From positions 16,240 to 80,239 of the forward strand of contig NZ_ADFP01000121.1 of assembly GCF_000177335.1 (NCBI RefSeq): a DNA stretch of 64,000 bases. Direction: 5' to 3'. The notes under the pieces are model-generated. The model had not been told where the DNA came from, ran no database searches, and saw only the letters and a program-made list of their open reading frames with translations. Shown here piece by piece: positions 40,356 through 49,533 of the stretch. This stretch comes from Pyramidobacter piscolens W5455 (lineage in GTDB: Bacteria > Synergistota > Synergistia > Synergistales > Dethiosulfovibrionaceae). Position 1 is the stretch's first letter. Each line of letters starts with the position of its first letter. Position numbers and translations under genes: made by a program.

Positions 40356-41446
40356 GACAGCAATGGACCGATGAGCATCACATGCGTCAGGCTCTTGATC
40401 TGGCGCTGCGCGGCCTAGGCAAAACGACGCCCAACCCTATGGTCGGCTGCGTGATCGTCAAAGACGGCGAAGTGGTCGGCCGCGGCTGGCACGACCATCT
40501 CGGCGGACTCCACGCCGAGGCGGCGGCCCTACGCGACGCGGGAGACAAGGCGCGCGGCGCCACGGTCTATGTGACGTTGGAGCCATGCAGCCATCAGGGG
40601 CGTCAGCCGCCCTGCGCTCCGGCCCTGGTGAAGTCCGGCGTCACGCGTTGCGTCTGCGCCGTCGGCGATCCCAACCCGAAAGTCAGCGGCCGCGGCCTGA
40701 AAATTTTGAGCGACGCCGGCGTCGAAACCGTCTGCGGCGTGCTTGAAAAAGAAGCGTCGTGGCTGAACCGCGGTTTTTTCTCCCTGCAGACGCGCCGCCG
40801 TCCCTGGGTGACGCTCAAGGCCGCCCTGTCGCTGGACGGCTCCATGGCCTTGGCCGACGGAACCAGCCGGTGGATCACCGGCGAAGCGGCGCGCGCCGAG
40901 AGCCATCGCCTGCGCGGCGAGAACGACGCGATCCTGATCGGTTCGGGAACCTTGCGGCACGACGATCCGGCGCTGACCGTCCGCGCCGTGGAGGGCCCGT
41001 CGCCGCGCCCCGTGATCCTCTGTTCCGACGCCGCCGTCTTGAAGGGGAACTACAAAGCCCTGCGCCGCGACGCGATCGTTTTCGTCCCCGAAGGAACGGC
41101 TGTTCCGCCCGAACGGAGCGGACGCGTTTATGCCGTTTCGTCGTCCGCGGGCCGTCCCGACCTGAAAGCCGCGCTGGAAAAACTGGCGGAGCTGGGGCTT
41201 GCCCGCGTACTGGTGGAAGCGGGGCCGACAATCTGCTCGGCCTTCATCGCGGCCGGGCTGGCCGACGAATATCAGCTTTTCGTGGCCCCCGTGTTCACGG
41301 GCGAGGGACGGAAAATCACCGGCTCGATTCGTTTGCGGCGCATGGACGACGCCATCCCCATGACGCTGCGCGACGTCCGCACCGCGGGGCGCGACCTGTG
41401 GCTCGAAGGAGGAAATCCATGTTCACTGGACTGGTTGAAGCAGTAG
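40352..41446 (+). CDS. ribD: Bifunctional riboflavin deaminase/reductase RibD
   Basis: 364 residues. Deaminates and reduces the pyrimidine intermediate of riboflavin synthesis. Deaminase domain has the zinc set HAEAAAL and PCSHQGRQPPCAPALV (residues about 53-95); the reductase domain begins near 148 (RPWVTLKAALSLDG) with IGSGTLRHDDPALTVR. First gene of ribD-ribE-ribH; no FMN riboswitch is visible upstream because the gene is coupled to uvrC. Confidence 0.96.
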   Translation: MRQQWTDEHHMRQALDLALRGLGKTTPNPMVGCVIVKDGEVVGRGWHDHLGGLHAEAAALRDAGDKARGATVYVTLEPCSHQGRQPPCAPALVKSGVTRCVCAVGDPNPKVSGRGLKILSDAGVETVCGVLEKEASWLNRGFFSLQTRRRPWVTLKAALSLDGSMALADGTSRWITGEAARAESHRLRGENDAILIGSGTLRHDDPALTVRAVEGPSPRPVILCSDAAVLKGNYKALRRDAIVFVPEGTAVPPERSGRVYAVSSSAGRPDLKAALEKLAELGLARVLVEAGPTICSAFIAAGLADEYQLFVAPVFTGEGRKITGSIRLRRMDDAIPMTLRDVRTAGRDLWLEGGNPCSLDWLKQ

Positions 41447-42072
41447 GGACGATCGTCGCCGTCTCCCGCCGCGGGGATGTGACCGTTTTCCGCGTCGGCG
41501 CTCCGTTCGCCGGCGAACTGAAACGCGGCGAATCGGTGGCCGTCAGCGGCGTCTGCACGACCGTGACCGAGCGCGACGGCGCTTCGTTCGCCGTGGAACT
41601 GACCGGCGAAACCATGAACGCATCGCGATTTTCCTTCGTTACCACGGGCGAGCGCGTCAACCTCGAACGGGCGCTGCCGGCCGACGGCCGGCTGGACGGG
41701 CATTTCGTGGCCGGGCACGTGGACGGTACCGCTCTGGTCATGTCGCTGCGCCGCGGCCGCCACGCGGCCGATCTGTGGCTGAACCTGCCGCAGGATCTGG
41801 CGCGCTACGTCGTGCGCAAGGGCTCGCTCTGCGTCGACGGCGTCAGCCTGACCGTCGCGGCGGTGGAAGGCAACGCCTGCTCCGTGGCCGTGATCCCGGA
41901 GACGTTGGCGCGCACGACCCTCGGAACTCTGGCGGCCGGCAAAAAGGTGAACGTCGAGACCGACCTGATCGCCCGCTACGTGGAAAAGCTGATGGGGCTG
42001 GAAGCGCCGCGCGACGCCTCGAAAACGCCGCCTGAATTGACGGCGGAGCGGCTGGCGCGGATGGGCTGGTAA
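41419..42072 (+). CDS. ribE: Riboflavin synthase alpha subunit
   Basis: 217 residues from ATG 41419 (AAGGAGG upstream), beginning 28 bases before the ribD stop. Two lumazine-binding repeats, each opening with an MFTGLVEAVG- or HFVAGHVDG-like block; the catalytic-type N-terminus MFTGL and SGVCTTVTE / DGVSLTVAAVE pairs are present. Converts two lumazines to riboflavin. Confidence 0.95.
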   Translation: MFTGLVEAVGTIVAVSRRGDVTVFRVGAPFAGELKRGESVAVSGVCTTVTERDGASFAVELTGETMNASRFSFVTTGERVNLERALPADGRLDGHFVAGHVDGTALVMSLRRGRHAADLWLNLPQDLARYVVRKGSLCVDGVSLTVAAVEGNACSVAVIPETLARTTLGTLAAGKKVNVETDLIARYVEKLMGLEAPRDASKTPPELTAERLARMGW

Positions 42073-42102
42073 TTTCGCGGCGGCGATTTTTCGCTTTCCG
42101 GC

Positions 42103-42130
42103 TTGGATTATGCCCGGAATGATGTAAAAT
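42103..42130 (+). promoter_or_regulatory. Promoter of ribH
   Basis: TTGGAT (42103-42108), 16-base spacer, TAAAAT (42125-42130), in the only real gap of the rib cluster. Confidence 0.5.
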
Positions 42131-42182
42131 CAGCGCAGAGAATGTTGATTTTTTATAAAAGAATTTTGCAGGAGGAGTGTCC

Positions 42183-42659
42183 ATGAAAGTAGTTCAGGGG
42201 AATTTAGTCGCCCAGGGCGAGCGTTACGCAATCGTCGTGTCGCGTTTCAACGAACTGATCTGCGGCAAGCTGGTGGAGGGGGCCAAAGACGCGCTCGTGC
42301 GTCACGGCGTGAAAATGAACGAATTCGACGTTTACTGGGTGCCCGGGGCCTGGGAACTGCCGCTGACCGTGAAGGAACTGGCCCTTTCCGGCCGTTACGA
42401 CGCGGTGGTTGCGCTCGGAGCGGTGATCCGCGGCGACACGCCTCATTTCGAGTACGTCTCCGCCGAAATGTCGAAGGGGCTGGCCGCCGTCGGCTTGGAT
42501 CATCGCGTGCCCGTCGCCTTTGGCGTGCTGACCACCGAGAATCTGGAGCAGGCCCTGCTCCGCGCCGGCAGCAAGGCCGGCAACAAGGGAGCCGAAGCGG
42601 CGCTGGCCGCGCTGGAAATGGTGTCGCTGCTGAGGCAGATCCGCGAGAACAAAGAATAG
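42183..42659 (+). CDS. ribH: 6,7-dimethyl-8-ribityllumazine synthase
   Basis: 158 residues from ATG 42183; GGAGGAG at 42171-42177. Family blocks: IVVSRFNELI, VPGAWELPLTVKEL, VVALGAVIRGDTPHFEYV (with the catalytic His) and VPVAFGVLTTENLEQAL. Forms icosahedral shells in many bacteria. No ribBA gene is present between ribE and ribH, where it often lies. Confidence 0.96.
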   Translation: MKVVQGNLVAQGERYAIVVSRFNELICGKLVEGAKDALVRHGVKMNEFDVYWVPGAWELPLTVKELALSGRYDAVVALGAVIRGDTPHFEYVSAEMSKGLAAVGLDHRVPVAFGVLTTENLEQALLRAGSKAGNKGAEAALAALEMVSLLRQIRENKE

Positions 42660-42690
42660 ATTTTGATAACTGAGGAAGGAGACTCCTGCC

Positions 42691-43977
42691 ATGCTCGATA
42701 TACATATGATTCGCGAGGACACGGAGGCCGTCAAGGCCTATCTGAAAGCGAGAAACAACGACTTCGACGTCGACAAAGTGCTGGCGCTCGACGACGAACG
42801 CAAGAAACTGCTGGCTTCCGTCGAAGAGGTCAAGGCCCGGCGCAACGCCGGTTCCAAAGAAGTCGGCAGGATCAAGGCAGCCGGAGGCGACGCTGCCGCC
42901 GTCATGGACGAGATGAGAAGGCTCGGCGAGCAGATCAAGGCCGACGACGCCCGCGTGGCCGAGATCGACGAGGAACTTCGCGAGCTCATGCTGCAGATCC
43001 CCAACCGTCCCGACGCCACCGTGCCCGTCGGCAAGGACGAGACCGAAAACGTGGAAGTGCGCCGTTGGGGCGCGCCGCGCCGTTTCGATTTCGAGCCCAA
43101 GGCTCATTGGGACGTGGCCGAAGCCTGCGGACTGCTCGATTTCGAGCGCGGCCCCCGCATGGCTCAAAGCCGCTTTACCGTCTTCAAGGGATTGGGCGCC
43201 CGACTCGAGCGCGCGATCATGAACTACATGCTTGACATGCATACCCAGAAGCACGGCTATACCGAGTTCAACGTCCCCGTGATGGTCAACTCCGAGTCGA
43301 TGCTCGGCACCGGCCAGCTGCCCAAGTTCGCCGAGGATCTCTACAAGGTCGAGAAGGACGATCTGTGGATGATTCCCACCGCCGAAGTGCCGCTGACCAA
43401 CATGCACAACGGCGAGATGCTCAGCGAGAGCGAGCTGCCCAAATATTACACGGCCTACACGCCGTGCTTCCGCCGCGAATCCGGCAGCTACGGGCGCGAC
43501 GTGCGCGGCATCATGCGCCTGCACCAGTTCGACAAGGTCGAGATGGTGAAGATCTGCACGCCCGAGAGCAGCTGGGACGAACTCGAAAAGCTGACCGGCA
43601 ACGCCGAGGAAGTGCTGCAGGGGCTCGGGCTGCCGTATCGCGTCATCGTGCTCTGCACCGGCGACATGGGGTTCGGCTCCGCCAAGACCTACGACGTGGA
43701 AGTTTGGCTGCCCAGCCAGAACTGCTACCGCGAGATCAGCTCGTGCAGCAACTGCGTCGATTTTCAGGCGCGCCGCATGAACACGCGCTATCGTCCCGCC
43801 GACGGCGGCAAGCCCCGCTACGTTCACACGCTGAACGGTTCCGGTCTGGCGATCGGTCGCACGCTGATCGCCGTGCTCGAAAACTGCCAGAACGCCGACG
43901 GCTCCGTCGATCTGCCCGAAGCTTTGGTCCCCTACATGGGCGGCGTCAAGCACATCGAACCGCTCGGCAAAAAGTAA
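42691..43977 (+). CDS. serS: Seryl-tRNA synthetase
   Basis: 428 residues. N-terminal coiled-coil arm (residues about 30-100), then the class II core: motif 2 as CFRRESGSYGRDVRGIMRLHQF, motif 3 as NGSGLAIGRTLIAVLE, and the TAEVPLTN serine-binding loop. ATG 42691 after AGGAAGGAG. Ends before a strong terminator. Confidence 0.97.
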   Translation: MLDIHMIREDTEAVKAYLKARNNDFDVDKVLALDDERKKLLASVEEVKARRNAGSKEVGRIKAAGGDAAAVMDEMRRLGEQIKADDARVAEIDEELRELMLQIPNRPDATVPVGKDETENVEVRRWGAPRRFDFEPKAHWDVAEACGLLDFERGPRMAQSRFTVFKGLGARLERAIMNYMLDMHTQKHGYTEFNVPVMVNSESMLGTGQLPKFAEDLYKVEKDDLWMIPTAEVPLTNMHNGEMLSESELPKYYTAYTPCFRRESGSYGRDVRGIMRLHQFDKVEMVKICTPESSWDELEKLTGNAEEVLQGLGLPYRVIVLCTGDMGFGSAKTYDVEVWLPSQNCYREISSCSNCVDFQARRMNTRYRPADGGKPRYVHTLNGSGLAIGRTLIAVLENCQNADGSVDLPEALVPYMGGVKHIEPLGKK

Positions 43978-44014
43978 ACGCTCGTCCGCCACACAAAAAA
44001 TCGATACGGTCCGG

Positions 44015-44058
44015 AAAAAAGGACGGTTCGGCGCAGCTCCGCCGGACCGTCCTTTTTT
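44015..44058 (+). terminator. Intrinsic terminator after serS
   Basis: AAAAAAGGACGGTTCGGCG pairs with CGCCGGACCGTCCTTTTTT, loop of six, ending in a T run at 44058. From here to 44329 there is a non-coding gap; TACAAT at 44231-44236 may be the -10 of the next operon. Confidence 0.93.
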
Positions 44059-44329
44059 GCCGCCAAGTTTTCCGCTGGCCGTAAATTTTTGGAAAGGGCT
44101 CTCGCCGCCGCATCGCGTTCGCTTTGATAAAGAACGGACGCTTCTGACGCGACGGCCTGCTCGCGGTCGTTTTCCTTCGTCTTCCCGGCCGATGACGCAA
44201 AAAGGGATTTTTTTTTATCAATAACTCTGATACAATGTTTAAGACGAGCCGAGGCGAGCGTTTCCCGTCCGTTCTCAAGATTGCAGACTGAAATCTTTCA
44301 GGTGAAAGTATAAAAGGGAGGAATCGGCT

Positions 44330-46069
44330 GTGACGTTGCCGTTCACCGCTGACGCGATCGTGCCGCTGCTTCTGGTGGCGGCCGGATGTGTGGCGCTTCA
44401 GCGTTTTTTCAGGAAAAAACTGAGCCGAGATCAATATTTCTACATGAGAGACCTTTCGCTGATGACGGTGATGATGCTGCTGGCTTTGTGGAGCGGTAGC
44501 GACCGCATCGAAGCGCTGGTGGCCTGTTCGTTGCTGTCCATGGTGGTGGGGCTGGCGGAGCGGGCCCGGCCGGGAAAAGGTTTCTTTGCCTTTATCGTTT
44601 TGCCGGGACTGATTTTTGCCCTGACAGGGCAGCCGATTTCGTTCGTCTCTTCCAGCGGTTCCGCGTTTCTGTATCTGTCTTCGTGGCAGTCCATTCTGCT
44701 GACTACGGCGTGGATGACGCTGTTCCCCGTGCTGTTCCGGCGGCTCGACCAGGTGCCGGGGCTGGCGGGGCATCTGTTGGGCGTCAGCCTGTCGCTGATG
44801 GTCGCGGTGACGTATTTTTCGCGCCAAAATCTGAGCGAGGCGTTCCTGGTCTCGGTCGTGTCGCTGGTGTTGGTGGGCGCGTACTGGAGCCGGCTCGGCC
44901 ATCAGTTCCGCCAGCTGGGAACGCCGCTTGCGTCCTTGTGGGGCACGCTGGTGGCGGGGATTTCCATCATTGGCGTCAGCAAGGGGATCACGCTCACGGC
45001 GCTGATGGTGATCCCGCTGGGCTTTTACGCCGTGCCGCTGGTGGAGCTGTCGCTGGGGCTGGTCAGTCATGCGTTCACACACGGACAGACTCGCGCGGCG
45101 CCCGACCTTTACAGCCGCGTGATCGAGCGCGGCGTGGACCATCCGGCGGCGGTCCGTCTGGTGACGGAGATCTGCCTGTTGGTGGGGGGATCGGTAGCTC
45201 TGATGCAGCTGATCCCCGATTCCGCCGCGCTGAAAATGGCGGTGCCGGCGATGGCGGGCGTATTGCTGCTGGTGCTGTGGGGCGTGCACGGCGGCCGGCG
45301 CACGCGCGCCGACGATCATGCGCTGTGGGGCGTACGGATCGACGGGATCTCCATGAACTACGCGCTGTCGAAGAGTCTGGCCTGGCTCAAGAGCTCCGAG
45401 CCGGGTTTTCGCATGGTGGTGACGATGAACGCGCTGGGGCTGAACGAAACGCGCTCCGACGCGGAGTTCCGCCGCATCGCCAACGCGGCCGATCTGAACC
45501 TGCCCGACGGTGCCGGGCTGGTCTGGGCGTTGAGAAAGCTGAAAGTGCCCGTGGTGGAACGCATCGCCGGCATCGATTACATGGACCGGCTCTGTCGTCT
45601 GGCGGCGTCGGAATCGTTGCCCGTGTACCTGCTGGGCGGCCGCCCGGGCATCGCCCGCCGCGCCGCGGAACGCCTGCAGGCGGAATACCCCGGCTTGGTC
45701 GTTTCCGGTTGTTACGACGGCTATTTCGACCGCGCTTTTTCCGGCGAAGTTGCCGGCAACGTGCGCGGCAGCGGCGCCAAAATCCTCTTTGCGGCGCTGG
45801 GAATGCCGGCGCAGGAGAAGTGGCTCGACTCGCAGCGCGCGAATCTGGACGGGATCCTCTGCGTCGGCGTCGGCGGCAGTTTCGACGTTTACGCCGGGGT
45901 GTTGAAGCGGGCGCCCCGTTTCTGGCAGAAAATCGGCTGCGAATGGCTCTATCGCCTGTTCCAGGAGCCGTGGCGGCTGAAGCGCGATTTCCAGCTGCTG
46001 TCCTTTGTGCTGGCGGTGTTCCGCGAGCGGTTCAACGTATTCCCGTGGAGAGAGAACGATCATGCGTAA
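44330..46069 (+). CDS. WecA-like membrane domain fused to WecG/TagA glycosyltransferase
   Basis: 579 residues. Residues 1-320 contain about nine membrane helices with the order of WecA/MraY-type transferases, but catalytic signatures are replaced: the NxxDGxDGL position reads LFRRLDQVPGL (131-145) and the GDxGS position LGTPLASLWG (196-205), while a vestige of the HHxL loop remains (PDLYSRVIERGVDHPAAV). Residues 331-560 are a full TagA/WecG/CpsF domain (VVTMNALGLNETRSDAEFR, LPDGAGLVWALR, VYLLGGRPGIA, KILFAALGMPAQEKW). It likely adds a sugar to a lipid-linked precursor, with the first domain as anchor or scaffold. Confidence 0.85.
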   Translation: MTLPFTADAIVPLLLVAAGCVALQRFFRKKLSRDQYFYMRDLSLMTVMMLLALWSGSDRIEALVACSLLSMVVGLAERARPGKGFFAFIVLPGLIFALTGQPISFVSSSGSAFLYLSSWQSILLTTAWMTLFPVLFRRLDQVPGLAGHLLGVSLSLMVAVTYFSRQNLSEAFLVSVVSLVLVGAYWSRLGHQFRQLGTPLASLWGTLVAGISIIGVSKGITLTALMVIPLGFYAVPLVELSLGLVSHAFTHGQTRAAPDLYSRVIERGVDHPAAVRLVTEICLLVGGSVALMQLIPDSAALKMAVPAMAGVLLLVLWGVHGGRRTRADDHALWGVRIDGISMNYALSKSLAWLKSSEPGFRMVVTMNALGLNETRSDAEFRRIANAADLNLPDGAGLVWALRKLKVPVVERIAGIDYMDRLCRLAASESLPVYLLGGRPGIARRAAERLQAEYPGLVVSGCYDGYFDRAFSGEVAGNVRGSGAKILFAALGMPAQEKWLDSQRANLDGILCVGVGGSFDVYAGVLKRAPRFWQKIGCEWLYRLFQEPWRLKRDFQLLSFVLAVFRERFNVFPWRENDHA

Positions 46070-46529
46070 CGAAATGGTGACCGCCGAGCAGCTGATGAAG
46101 CGCGACCTGACCGCCGTCATGGCCGAAGACACCGTCGAAGACGCCATGCACGTGTTGCGCAGCCACAGCCTGAGCGGCGTTCCGGTCGTGGACGATCAGT
46201 GGCGTCTGGTGGGCTTCCTTTCGGAATCGGACATCCTCCGCTCCGTGCTGCCGTCGTATCTGGAGATCCTTGCGCAGGACTCTTTTCTCTACGGCGAACA
46301 TGAACTGCTGGTAAAAAAATTTTCGCAGGTCCGCGCCGGCGTCGTGCGCGATTACATGCAGGCGTGCTGCCAGTCGGTGCAGCCGGAGACGAATATCATG
46401 AACGTGGCCGATTTGATGCTGCGTCTCAAAGTGAAGCGCCTGCCCGTCGTCGAAGGCCGACTGCTGATGGGGATCATCGACCGGAGCGATCTGTGCGAGT
46501 ATCTGATGAATTCCGGGAACGCCTCATGA
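46062..46529 (+). CDS. Twin CBS-domain protein
   Basis: 155 residues from ATG 46062, overlapping the glycosyltransferase stop. Two CBS motifs: LMKRDLTAVMAEDTVEDAM ... GVPVVDDQWRLVGFLSESDIL, and VRDYMQACCQSVQPETNIMN ... LPVVEGRLLMGIIDRSDL. CBS pairs bind adenine nucleotides and act as energy sensors. Its ATGA overlap with the first ATPase gene places it in the same operon, so a regulatory link to the rotary complex is plausible. Confidence 0.9.
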   Translation: MRNEMVTAEQLMKRDLTAVMAEDTVEDAMHVLRSHSLSGVPVVDDQWRLVGFLSESDILRSVLPSYLEILAQDSFLYGEHELLVKKFSQVRAGVVRDYMQACCQSVQPETNIMNVADLMLRLKVKRLPVVEGRLLMGIIDRSDLCEYLMNSGNAS

Positions 46530-46855
46530 CGCCGAAAGAAAACGAGTCGCGCTGGAAAGATCAGTTGCATCAACTGGCGGCGGCGCAGCAGGCACGTACG
46601 CTCGCTTTGGAGCGGGAGCTCGAGGCTCGCGTACGGGAAGCGGAGCAACGGGCGCGTCTCATGGTGGAGAATACGCTGAAACATTGCGACGAGATGCAGA
46701 AAAGCAGAATCGCTGCTTACGAGCGCGAGACGCAGCGTCTTCTCGAACAGGCGCGCGGGGAATCGGAACGCCGCTGTGCCGAAGCCGCCTGCGCGCCGAT
46801 GGATGCGGAACTGGATCGCGTCTGGGCGGCGATGAGCGGAGAGGAGGCGCGCTGA
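46526..46855 (+). CDS. A/V-type ATPase subunit G-like peripheral stalk protein
   Basis: 109 residues, ATGA-coupled to the CBS gene and TGATG-coupled to the next. Almost entirely a charged coiled coil (LHQLAAAQQARTLALERELE ... AYERETQRLLEQARGESERR), as in the EG stalk. First of nine subunits in Thermus order G-I-K-E-C-F-A-B-D. Confidence 0.75.
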   Translation: MTPKENESRWKDQLHQLAAAQQARTLALERELEARVREAEQRARLMVENTLKHCDEMQKSRIAAYERETQRLLEQARGESERRCAEAACAPMDAELDRVWAAMSGEEAR

Positions 46856-48750
46856 TGATCGAAAAAATGTGCCGGCTGTCGATGGCGGTCCCGGAATCTC
46901 TGGGGATGGATTTTATCGACTTCCTGCAGGCCGATGGGCGCGTCCATCTGATCCTGCCTTCCGAAGAACCGCGCTGCGGCGATCTGGCGGAGCGCCTTGT
47001 GGTGTTGCGCGAGAAGCTGCGCGCCGTGGTGGAAACGCTGGAAGAGGGCTCCGTCCTCGCTGTGGCGGAAGACCGGCCGGCCGCGGCCGACGCGGAAGTG
47101 GAGCGGATCCTGTCCGAATCCTTTGCTCTGACCGTTCCCGAGCTGGAAAAAAGCGTGGAGAAATTTCAGGCCGATCTTGCCCGCGTCATGAAAGGTCATG
47201 AGCGTCTCGCCGATGAACAAAGCCTGCTCGAGCGCATTCTCGCGCAGCTGGGAACGTTTGCTTTCAAGGACTCGGCGGGACGGCGGTGCCTGCTCTGGTG
47301 GGTGGCGAAAGACCTTTGGCCGCTGGCGCAGAGGCAGATCGAACGTCATTGCGCCGACGGCGAGAGAACCCTGTTTCACGTGCACGACACCGCCAAAGAG
47401 GATCAGCTGCTGGTTGAGCTCTCGGTACCGGCGGCGCAGGTTCCCGCCGTGGCGGAAATCCTGCACGGCATCAGCGCGGCGTTATGGACGCCGCCGCCTC
47501 AGTACGCCGGTAAAAATTACGCTGAAAGTATAGAACTGATGAAACGCCGTCTGTCGGAGATCCAGTCCCTTCTCAAGGCGGAGCAGTCTGCCCTTGCCGC
47601 CATGAGAAAACAATGGGGGCCTCGACAGAAGGCGTTTTTTTTGCTGATCGACCGCAAGGTCGACCAGTATCATGTCTTCAGCTGCTGCGACCGAGTCGGC
47701 GGCGCGCTGCTGGTCGAAGGCTGGATGCCGCAGGACGGGCTGGAAGATTTTCGTGCCAGGCTGGAAGAAAAATTCGCCGGCCGCGCGGCGCTTTACAGCC
47801 GCGAACCGGAACCTGACGAATATGGGCAGGTTCCGACCGCCCTGCGTCACGGCCGGTTCTTCGCGCCCTTCGAAGTGTTCCTCAAGCTCGTGCAGCCGCC
47901 GGCCTACGGCACGGCGGACCCCACCAGCCTGATCGGCCTGTTTTTCCCGTTTTTCGCGGGCTGCATCATCGGCGACGCCGGCTACGGACTGGTCATGCTG
48001 ATCCTGATGTGCTTCGTGCGCCGCCGCGCCAAAAGCAAATTAGTGCGCGACATCGCCTTCGTCCTGATGAACATATGCGTGTGGAGTCTTTTCTGGGGCG
48101 CGGCTTTCGGCGAGTTTTTCGGCGATTTTGCTCATAGAGTGCTTTATATGGAACCTCTCTGGGTGGAACGTTCTCGGGCCGTCATGCCGGTGCTGACGTT
48201 TTCGGTGGCCCTCGGGCTGGGGCACGTGCTGCTCGGCCTGGCGGTTGGATTGCTTCACGGTCTGAAGGCCCGCCATAAAAAACACGCCATGGAAAAATTT
48301 GGCGCCATGCTGGTGATCCTGTCCATGGTGGCGGCGCTCATGTCAGTGCGCCGGCTTTTGCCGCCGCAGGCTCTCCCCGGCGGCATGGCGGCGCTCGTCG
48401 CGGGGCTGGCGCTGCTGACGGCCGGGGGCGGTATCGGCGGCCTGATCGAATCGATGAGTTCTTTCGGGCACATTCTCAGTTATGTGCGCATCGGCGCCAT
48501 CGGCCTGTCGTCGGCAATCCTTGCGGTAGCCGCTTCGAAATTCGTGGACGTGCTCGGCGTTTCGGCGCTGGGACTTTTCGTCGCGCTGGCGATCCATCTG
48601 CTCAATTTCGTGCTGGCGTTCGCCGAGTCGGGGCTGCACGCGGCACGTCTTCATTATGTGGAGTTCATGGGCAATTTTTACGTTGCTCAAGGAAAAGATT
48701 ATCATCCCTTTGCGTACAGGAGGAATTTACCGTGGAAAAAGGACTCGTAG
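46855..48750 (+). CDS. A/V-type ATPase subunit I (a)
   Basis: 631 residues. Soluble N-terminal half with long coiled coils, then seven or eight membrane helices from about residue 355: DPTSLIGLFFPFFAGCIIGDAGYGLVM, ICVWSLFWGAAFGEFFGDF, and the C-terminal SFGHILSYVRIGAIGLSSAIL that carries the conserved Arg facing the c-ring. That Arg is retained, so the ion path looks intact. GTG of the c subunit begins within its last 20 bases. Confidence 0.92.
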   Translation: MIEKMCRLSMAVPESLGMDFIDFLQADGRVHLILPSEEPRCGDLAERLVVLREKLRAVVETLEEGSVLAVAEDRPAAADAEVERILSESFALTVPELEKSVEKFQADLARVMKGHERLADEQSLLERILAQLGTFAFKDSAGRRCLLWWVAKDLWPLAQRQIERHCADGERTLFHVHDTAKEDQLLVELSVPAAQVPAVAEILHGISAALWTPPPQYAGKNYAESIELMKRRLSEIQSLLKAEQSALAAMRKQWGPRQKAFFLLIDRKVDQYHVFSCCDRVGGALLVEGWMPQDGLEDFRARLEEKFAGRAALYSREPEPDEYGQVPTALRHGRFFAPFEVFLKLVQPPAYGTADPTSLIGLFFPFFAGCIIGDAGYGLVMLILMCFVRRRAKSKLVRDIAFVLMNICVWSLFWGAAFGEFFGDFAHRVLYMEPLWVERSRAVMPVLTFSVALGLGHVLLGLAVGLLHGLKARHKKHAMEKFGAMLVILSMVAALMSVRRLLPPQALPGGMAALVAGLALLTAGGGIGGLIESMSSFGHILSYVRIGAIGLSSAILAVAASKFVDVLGVSALGLFVALAIHLLNFVLAFAESGLHAARLHYVEFMGNFYVAQGKDYHPFAYRRNLPWKKDS

Positions 48751-48950
48751 CATTGGCTGCGGCGCTGGCCGTGGGGATTCCCGCGCTCGCGACTGCTTTC
48801 GCTCAGGCCAGGATCGGCAGCGTGGCGGCCGGCAGCGTGGCGGAAAAGCCGGAAACGGCGGGCACGATGATCATTCTCGAGGCGATTCCGGAGACGATGG
48901 TCATTCTTGGTTTCGTCGTGGCCATCATGCTGATTTTGCAATTTGCCTAG
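48732..48950 (+). CDS. A/V-type ATPase membrane rotor subunit K (c)
   Basis: 72 residues from GTG 48732, two membrane helices. Helix 2 has the ion-carrying Glu in LEAIPETMVILGF (E54 region), and helix 1 has a Gln in PALATAFAQARIGS. A Gln/Glu-Thr combination is the pattern seen in Na+-binding rotors, so sodium coupling is possible though not proven. Single-hairpin type, unlike the duplicated K of Enterococcus. Confidence 0.88.
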   Translation: MEKGLVALAAALAVGIPALATAFAQARIGSVAAGSVAEKPETAGTMIILEAIPETMVILGFVVAIMLILQFA

Positions 48951-48960
48951 GAGTTTCCCG

Positions 48961-49533
48961 TTGACGGGCGAGGAACTTCTGCCTCCGGCGTTTCTGCGCG
49001 CCATGGAGGCGGAACTTGCGGCGCAGCACGAGGCGATGCGGGCGTCCGCGGACAGCCGTATCGGCGAGATGATCGCCGCCTGTCGCGACGAGGCCGCCGC
49101 CGCTGTGAAAAAACGCGCCGCTCTCTGCGAAGAGGCGCTGGAACGCCTGAGCACGCGTCGTCGCCGTCTGATGCGCGCGGTGGAGAGCGCCGCGCAGAAG
49201 GAGGTCGAGGCGCAGCATCTGCGGCGGCTCGAACAGGAGCTGCGGCGAAAGGTCGAACTTTTCCGAAGCAGCGAGAGCTACGGGACGTTCTTGACGAGAA
49301 TGGTGGAACAATGCCGCCGCGCCGGTTTTTCCAGCGCGGGAACGTTTCAGGCGGCGGAACGCGAAGCCGGCCTGCTCCGCGCCGCCGGACTGTGCGTGGA
49401 AGAAAAAGATCCCGGCCGCTGGGGCGGCTTTATCCTCACGGAGGAGGGGGGCGCCCTCTTTGACTGCACTTTTCAGACCCGCTGGGAGCAGTACTGCTGC
49501 GAACGTGTCATCCGCAGCCGGGGAAGAAGCTAA
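48961..49533 (+). CDS. A/V-type ATPase subunit E
   Basis: 190 residues from TTG 48961; TAGGAG at 48948-48953. N-terminal long helix (AQHEAMRASADSRIGEMIAACRD) and a C-terminal globular domain ending EGGALFDCTFQTRWEQY, close to the DNSLxxRLE-like closing strand of E subunits. Peripheral stalk partner of G. Confidence 0.8.
   Translation: MTGEELLPPAFLRAMEAELAAQHEAMRASADSRIGEMIAACRDEAAAAVKKRAALCEEALERLSTRRRRLMRAVESAAQKEVEAQHLRRLEQELRRKVELFRSSESYGTFLTRMVEQCRRAGFSSAGTFQAAEREAGLLRAAGLCVEEKDPGRWGGFILTEEGGALFDCTFQTRWEQYCCERVIRSRGRS

Noticed and set aside
44080..44329. Small RNA gene in the gap after serS
   Set aside because: Only the terminator and a possible -10 (TACAAT) are visible; no stable structure beyond the terminator.
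43946..46147. 733-codon open frame on the minus strand
   Set aside because: Opposite the WecA/TagA fusion gene, which has clear conserved domains; shadow composition (His/Gln/Arg-rich).
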